DNA of 64,000 bases, taken from contig BSWB01000005.1 in NCBI GenBank assembly GCA_033239125.1, positions 16,235,447-16,299,446 on the forward strand, written 5' to 3'. The DNA is from Fagopyrum homotropicum (Eukaryota > Streptophyta > Magnoliopsida > Caryophyllales > Polygonaceae). Below are positions 57,965 to 64,000 of the stretch, piece after piece (the stretch's first letter is position 1; each line of letters starts with the position of its first letter). The notes beneath the pieces were generated by a model. That model worked only from the letters and a program-made list of their open reading frames with translations, was not told where the DNA came from and ran no database searches. Both the position numbers and the translations under genes were made by a program.

Positions 57965-59386
57965 CTAATCCCGATCCGGTGGTGGTGGTGGTGGCACGTA
58001 GGGATACTGGGATGGGTCAAATGGATAACCCATAGTCTGCTGAAACTGGATCTCCATCATCCGGCGCTGATAGTGTTGGCCCTCTAGCATCTGATGAGTC
58101 CAGCGGTCGATCTCTCGGTGTTAGGCGTCAAACCTCTCCTGGATGTCTACAGTTAAGGAAGCATAGGAGTCTATCATCTGATCCGTCAGATCATCAATCC
58201 GACGGTGAGCATCTGGATCTCTCTCTCGGCGTACCCTACGCCTAGCAGGGCGTACTGGTGATGCAGCCGGTGCAGTCTCAGTCTCGTCATCGTCCAAATC
58301 AATGACCGGCGCACTAGTCCCAACAGTATCAGTCCCTATATCCATAGGAACTCCACCATCCCTATCATCATCATCATCATCAGCCGCCTCCTCAACCTCA
58401 TCCTCCTCAGTTGGTGTAGCTGCTGCCTCTCTAGCATCCTCCATAAGTGGGATCCAAGCAATCTGCAAGTAGTGTGGATCATATACTGAGAACTGGGGTG
58501 ACCATCTGATCCCTTGTGGTGCAGTAGGCTCCCATGGCATCGCCACATATGGCGTAGTAAGTCCTCGGGGAACCAGTATCCTCCGAGTAATCATCTCCTG
58601 AAGTCCTAGCGGCTTGGCAGCCGCCACCATGGTACATGCGTTGAGGTCCATATCCTGGTAACTCGCTATGTGAGTCACAATGCCTCCGCAGCAGATGTCG
58701 CCCTTCCCCTTGGCCTTGATCCTATGCAGATCCTCTGCAAGCATCAAACCAAAGTCTGGAATCCCTCCAGTCACCATGCAGTATAGGCTAAAGAGCTCCC
58801 CCTGTCTGACCTTTTGGGGCATCTCAGTACGCGCCAGAAGAGTCTCACTGAATATCCCGTGGGCTAACCTAAAAGCTAGGTGAAATATAATATGCTCCCT
58901 GGAGTCTCCAAGGCGCCATCTATCTGCATGCTCAACTACGTGAGCAATCTGTCCCCAAAACTCCCTAGCTACAGCTCGGGAGGGAAAATTAGCAGCAGTC
59001 GGGGCCGGGAAACCAAAGATGTCCCGCCAGTACTCTAAAGGAACTATGAAGTTCCGGTTCATCAACCGGTACTTCACAGCACGCTCTATGGGAAGGTAGG
59101 TGAAGGAGCTGACAAACTCCATAGTCGGCTCTAAGTAAGCAGGTGCTCGGATCTCAGTGAACTGATCTAGCCCCACCATAGAAATCATCCGTCTTAAATC
59201 TCCATCCACATGGAGACAATCAAATGCAGAAATGTCTAGGAAGCGAGGTGCGATCAGTAGACGGGCCGCAATGCGGTCATAGTCAACCTGGTGTCTCTCG
59301 TGGATCACCGGTCTAGTACGTCTAGAGGAAGAAGAGGGGGAAGGAGAGGATCTGTCCCTCAGGACCAGCTGTCTATCTGAACTCAT
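57965..59386 (-). pseudogene. Athila-family ORF3 (element B), one in-frame TAA
   Basis: 474 codons from MSSDRQLVLRDRSSPSPSSS (59386) to TAG 57967-57965. A single TAA at 58123-58121 falls where copy A has Gln. Same architecture as copy A: globular domain (RFLDISAFDCLHVDGDLRRM, FWGQIAHVVEHADRWRLGDS, GGIPDFGLMLAEDLHRIKAK), acidic run, canonical SUMO-interaction-like APVIDLDDDETE, basic RPARRRVRRERD, helix and PPPPPPDRD tail. The TAA removes only the last 52 residues, so a 421-residue protein with the main domains could still be made. Confidence 0.84.
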
Positions 59387-60211
59387 CTTTTCTGAAACCT
59401 GTCAGACCACCTCGGTTGGCCTGACAACTCTGTAGAACACCTCGGCCGAGGCACAGGCCGACTGGACCGAGGCAAAAAACTGCACGACTGATTTCCTTAA
59501 AAATCTAGTTCTTTTCCCACAAAATCACTACAACAGGTTCCTATGGGGTACTTAATCTGTTTCTCAGCAAATGCAGGGACAACCAAAGCCCAATTTGAAG
59601 AAAAACAGTGGAGAAGAGCGAGGTTAGGGTTTTTTCAATATTTACCCCGATTCAGTTCGTTTTTCTCCCAGATTAGCACTTGCACTGCGATCCTCTACCC
59701 TTTCTTAGCGGTTTGGAAGCGAGAATCGTTGAAAACGAGCGAAGATTGGTGAAGCGAGGCGAAAGGCGTGTCGCGGTCGAGGAGAAGGTAAAGGAGGAGA
59801 GAGAAATCTCAGCCCCCTTTTATACCCTTTTCTGGAACTGCTGTCACCTCGGTCGAGGTGGTCTCGACTGGACCGAGGTGGTATGGACCGAGGTGGATCT
59901 TCAGAAACCCTAGTCGCCTCGGTTGCTCAAGAATTATCTCGGTCGAGGTGCTGTGACAGCAACCGAGATGTGTCTCAGTCAAACTCCGTCTTCTCAAATT
60001 CTCGAACTTCTGTCCTTCCAGTTGTGCTCCTGGGTTGTATTCCTTCCTTAGATGTCACCTGTTATCTGTCTAGGACGCCAAAAACAAAACAAAGCAAAGC
60101 AAAAGCAAACTATCTAAGCTAGACTAGAAAAAGGGGAAAGAAAGCAATACCTTGGGTTGCCTCCCAAGAAGCGCTTGATTTAAGGTCGCTAGCTGGACCA
60201 TACCGTGTCTC
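59387..60211 (-). other. Spacer between integrase and ORF3 in element B
   Basis: Carries multiple CCTCGGTCGAGG-type palindromes (59408-59473, 59846-59970). Aligns inverted to 50427-51213. No gene. Confidence 0.75.
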
Positions 60212-60995
60212 TCATATAAGGTATAGTGGTGCAACCTCCTCAACCGGAACTTCCGGTTTGTATTTTTTAAGTATATGACCATTGACCTTGAAGCTTCCAC
60301 TCGTTTCGCCCCATATCTCAACTGCACCATGAGGAAAAACATGTTTCACAACATAAGGTCCAGTCCATCTAGATTTCAACTTACCTGGAAAGAGGCGGAG
60401 ACGGGAGTTGAAGAGTAGAACTAAGTCTCCTTCTTTAAGCTCCTTAGGAATGATGCGCTTGTCATGCCATTTCTTCGTCCTTTCTTTATAGATTTTGGCA
60501 TTCTCATAAGCGTTCAAACGCAGATCCTCCAGCTCATTGATATCCAATAGCCGCTTCTCGCCGGCTTCCTTAATATCAAAGTTCAACCATTTGATCACCC
60601 AATATGCTTTGTGTTCTAACTCAACGGGCAAATGACAAGACTTCCCATATACCAAGTTATAAGGGGTGGTACCAATGGGAGTCTTAAATGCGGTCCTGTA
60701 GGCCTAAAGATCGTCGTCCAATTTCATGGACCAATCCTTCCTCGTCCTAGAGACGGTCTTCTCCAAAATTGCTTTAATCTCTCTATTCGAGATCTCGACC
60801 TGTCCACTAGTTTGAGGGTGATAAGGGGTTGCTACCTTGTGGGTAACCCCATACTTCGATAGAAGTGCCTTAAACTTCCGGTTGATGAAATGCGTCCCTC
60901 CATCGCTGATGATGATACGTGGAGTTCCAAAACGTGGAAAGATAGTCCTGTTAAAGAACTTCACAACCACCTTGGCGTCATTAGTGGGAGAAGCC
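60212..60995 (-). pseudogene. Athila-like integrase, truncated by LTR insertion
   Basis: Opens mid-domain (SPTNDAKVVVKFFNRTIFPR), then the second catalytic Asp in IIISDGGTHFINRKF and the Glu region in TPYHPQTSGQVEISNREIKA. TAG at 60706-60704 stands where Trp is expected (DDL*AYRTAFKTP). The C-terminal part has LVYGKSCHLPVELEHKAYW, GDLVLLFNSRLRLFPGKLKS and RWTGPYVVKHVFPHGAVEI (GPY/F module). Frame ends at 60212. Element A lacks this whole segment. Confidence 0.88.
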
Positions 60996-63986
60996 TGTAA
61001 CGCCCCAAATTTTGGCGCGTTTGCGTTTTGTATTTTCTCGGATTTTATCGATACTTTAAATGGCTTAAACAATTTTACGAGTATTTTTCACATCGTAAAT
61101 TTAAATAATTATATGGATCAATATATATATATATATATATTGATCCATATAATTATTTTCCGTATCTATTATTTTTTTTTTGTTGGAAAGGTTCGAAAAT
61201 ATTTTTCCGATCCGAAAAATTCATTCCGCTTAATTTTGATCGAGTTTATTTCTTCTCGTTCCTTGTTTGTTTTGTTTTTCCTTTTTTTTTCTTTTTTTCC
61301 CTTTCTTCCTGGCTGGGTGCAGCTCCCCGTATGACTCCTCGCCTCCCAAGTGACCCCTCGATTGCCGGGTCAGCTCTTCTCTCTCACGCAACTCTTCTCT
61401 TCCTTGCTTTCCCCTTCTGTCCAAGTGAGCAAGTAGCTCCCTGCTTTCTTCCTCTCCCTTCTGTGTCTTGGCAGCAACACACCACCGGAGAGCAACCCTC
61501 TGCTACCTCCGCCTTACAAAATCCACCGGGAAGCTACCAACCTTGCCCACCGGTGCCCTGCAACACCTCTCTCTCACACGAGCTGCTGGCGGATCGGAAG
61601 CGGCCACCCTACCTCTTTCCTCTATTAAACCCTACAACCGGATAAACACCAGACCGCCTCACTGCTGCCTTACCTTCTCTCCTTCGAGCCGCCAGGGAGA
61701 GCACTACTGCCGCCGGCATCGGGAAGCCAAGACGACGGAAGCCGGCCCCCTTCCTATCGCTCCGCCTCCTTGGCTCTTCCTCGACATTGCAGCCCTATCT
61801 CCTTTGTAAAGCTTTCGGAGTCGACAACCACCCGCAAGCCACCGTCGTCACCACCAGGGACCTGGAACCTGCCGCCTTGCCCTGTTGTCTCTCGGCCGGA
61901 TCCACGCCTGCTCGCCGCCGCCTGTTGCTCTCTCCTGCGCGTGTGAAATTAGGTTGAAGATGCAACCTGTTTACACTAAAATCGGGCCCCATATATATGC
62001 CGCCTTCCTTCGCCGGAGGAGCCCTTGCCACCACCTCCCCTGCGCAATCACCTCGTCCGCCAGGGATGGCCTCCAACGTTGCTCCTTCCTTTCCCCAGCC
62101 GAAGAAGAAAAGCAGAAGCATGAACCCTCTTTAACCTAATTCAAATCGGGCCCCTCTAATTGTGGGTAATTACAGATTTTACCCTAATATTTGGTATAAT
62201 TACAAAATGGACCCATATTCTATATAATCTCAGTTTTGGACTCATAGTTTCTGGAATTTGATATTTATGCCCCTGCAGGAATTTAATTACATATTATGGC
62301 CCAAGGTTTTATTTTCGGAAAATGTATTTATGGGTTTTAAATTTGGGATTTACTTGAATTATATTCTTATTTATATATAGCATATATGTTATGCTCATGT
62401 TGGATTAATTCCGGGTTATGACTCAAAGATTAAATTACGGGATTTTAACGTTGGGTTCGAAAACGAGTTTTACCTTGAGTTTATGATGTTATGCATTTTT
62501 CCCGGAATATTATAATTACGGTTTTTAACTTGGATTTTAGAAGTGGGGTTTTCCTTAGATTATATATGTGCATTATTCCGTTCAAATTTAGCTTATAAGC
62601 TAAATTTGTTTAGTTTGGTGTTAGGTTCGGAAGCGCCCTGATAAAGGCCTAACGAGTCCAAGTCGACATCCGTTGAACGACTTCCGTCTTTTGACGTCGT
62701 GTGAGTATTCTTTCCCCTCGATTTAGTTATGTTTAGTAGAATCATGCTAGGTTGGATCTAGAATAACCTAGTGAGAATACCAAGTAGTGGTTTGTACCTT
62801 AGGTGAGTTTTGAGGATTTATGATTGTTCTAAGGCTTGAGTTGGGTTGTTATCTTGTGAGGATTGTTAAGGATTTGTGCTTTAAGGTTGATCTTGTGAAT
62901 CTTGTGGCTTGAGGTTTGTGGTTACATGATCTTTGAGATTATGGAGACTAGGACATGAGTATCCTAGCCTAGCGCTTATGATCGGGGAGATTTTTGAGAC
63001 TATGAGTGTTTTGTCCTAGCATGTGAGTTGTATGACCTTGTTGAGGTCATTTGGGCTAGAAGTCTAAGGACTTCTAGCATGAGAGATAGATGCTGATGTT
63101 GTGCCTCGTTTGGTCAGGATGAGAGTATCTTCTTGCGGGAAGCAGAGTGCGGTATATTTTTGGGTTGAGCGTTTGTGACAGGTAAGTCTCCGGACTTACT
63201 TAGCTCGTATTCCTTGTATTAGCATTGATGTGTGTTTGGTGGTGTGTGTTTATTTTTTTATTATTATAACAACTAAACCGGAATTAGGATTACCGACCTT
63301 TATATTATTTTGGCCCAAGTGTATGATAACGGGCGGTGACAACTTGCCTGGCTCCCGCGAGAGCTAGGAGGTTCTCGGCGACTATCCCGTGCTGGTAGAC
63401 GGTCGGATGCATCAGTACCATTCCATGCCGGTAAGTAGGGACCGAGGCGAGTTTCGGTGACTCTCGTGTCACAACCTAAGTTGAATTAGAATGAGATATG
63501 ACTTAATAATAATAAGATAATAAACCGGACTTGTGTGCTTTGGAGTGTATTGCGTGTTTATGATGATTGACTTGTGTTTGTGCCTTTCACCTTGATTCTA
63601 ATGCCTCGAATATTAGCTAACGGTTTTATACCGATTGTTGTAGATTGTCTTGCAGGTTAGAAATGCGGTCGAGAGATCCGGAAGAGTGGACAGCCGGGGT
63701 TCCGTACATTTTAGGATTGAGTTTTGGTTGGAGTCGTGTTTGAGTTTTGTATTCATTATATATTGTATGCCGCGTGTATGGCATTTGGTCTTTCGGTTGT
63801 ATCTCGGCTGAAGCTTTGGTTTGGATGGTTTTGAGTTTCTTTGCATTGCATAAAATGTATTTGGTTTTCGCCTTTATTTGTGTCTTGTTGCAAGATCCGG
63901 TGAAATTGTTGTCAAGCTAAGGGTCGGGACCCATTGTGAGGTCCCAACCCGTAGCATCCCGAGTCCCGCGGATTCGGGGTATTACA
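60996..63986 (+). mobile_element. Long LTR (2,991 bp) of a Tekay-like chromovirus, 5' LTR
   Basis: Starts TGTAACGCCCCAAATTTTGG and ends TCGGGGTATTACA. Followed by AAAG and the primer-binding site TGGTATCAGA at the window end, so the element body lies to the right. Inserted in the element B integrase; AAGCC (60991-60995) is the presumptive target site. It shares short conserved blocks with the chromovirus LTR at 35682-37184 (TAAGTC...GACTTA palindrome; AGCTAACGGTTTTATACCG). Frames inside it (61230-62139) are low-complexity Pro/Ser/Leu runs. Confidence 0.85.
61103..61158. repeat. Perfect 56-bp palindrome
   Basis: AAATAATTATATGGATCA, then (AT)10, then the exact reverse complement TGATCCATATAATTATTT. 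Centre between 61130 and 61131. Confidence 0.95.
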
Positions 63987-63990
63987 AAAG

Positions 63991-64000
63991 TGGTATCAGA
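63991..64000 (+). other. Primer-binding site (initiator-Met tRNA type), cut by window end
   Basis: TGGTATCAGA four bases past the LTR end. Confidence 0.85.

Larger units (their letters stand above)
54742..60995 (-). mobile_element. Athila-like element B, inverted partner of A, 5' half missing
   Basis: Read leftward: integrase C-terminal two thirds (60995-60212), spacer, ORF3 (59386-57965), 3' untranslated region, polypurine tract (GCTAAGTATGGGGTATTT, about 56520-56503) and 3' LTR (56502-54742). Gag, protease, RT and RNase H are not in the window because a chromovirus LTR is inserted at 60996; they may lie beyond it. Same family as element A, in opposite orientation. Confidence 0.87.

Noticed and set aside
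61331..62139. Several overlapping Pro/Ser/Leu frames of 84-113 codons on both strands
   Set aside because: GC-rich pyrimidine-biased LTR sequence gives open frames by chance; none has a domain.

Overview
This window is a plant nuclear chromosome segment, almost certainly from a eudicot. It is an AT-rich stretch in which only two host genes can be supported: two paralogous F-box/kelch genes on the + strand (15020-16060 and 33209-34426). Everything else I can identify is transposable-element DNA, much of it nested and nearly all of it broken by stops, frameshifts or deletions. The element families (PIF/Harbinger, MULE with a plant mobile domain, Helitron, hAT, Ty1/copia, Tekay-like chromovirus, Athila-like Ty3/gypsy) are typical of angiosperms. 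I cannot name the species.

Layout. 1-750: degenerate Ty1/copia gag start and LTR (minus). 754-5208: a structurally complete PIF/Harbinger transposon with TIRs and TAA target duplication, carrying a DDE transposase and a Myb/SANT ORF1, each interrupted only by in-frame stops. 5590-6043: copia remnant. About 7405-14545: a MULE with a broken mudrA-type transposase and a broken plant-mobile-domain gene, and a 530-bp Helitron between them. 15020-16060: F-box/kelch gene 1. 17292-21193: copia pol remnant (minus) split by a 1,038-bp hAT derivative, and joined to an 844-bp LTR whose U3 holds several heat-shock-element-like motifs, one just upstream of the TATA box. 22231-23009: second hAT derivative. 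23541-32217: copia element with both LTRs, a collapsed gag and an 864-bp MITE in its leader. 33209-34426: F-box/kelch gene 2, with a predicted 129-bp intron that gene 1 lacks.

35395-53973: a Tekay-like chromovirus on the minus strand, with an extra leader copy beyond its 3' LTR. Its right LTR is split by an Athila-like element (44004-about 52968, + strand) that lacks integrase and 3' LTR; the split is flanked by a 214-bp duplication instead of a 5-bp one. 54742-60995: the inverted partner, a minus-strand Athila-like copy with 3' LTR, ORF3 and integrase but no gag or RT. 60996-63986: a complete 3-kb LTR of another Tekay-like element, with its primer-binding site at the window end.

The observations I find most worth following are: the heat-shock-element cluster in the LTR at 20350-21193; a short palindrome (CCTCGACCGAGG type) scattered through LTR, coding and untranslated parts of the Athila-like family; the identical hairpin behind the stop codons of both Harbinger genes; a SUMO-interaction-like motif in the Athila-family ORF3; the 214-bp duplication with filler at the nested-element junction; and the fact that the inactivating stops are overwhelmingly explained by C-to-T or G-to-A changes.
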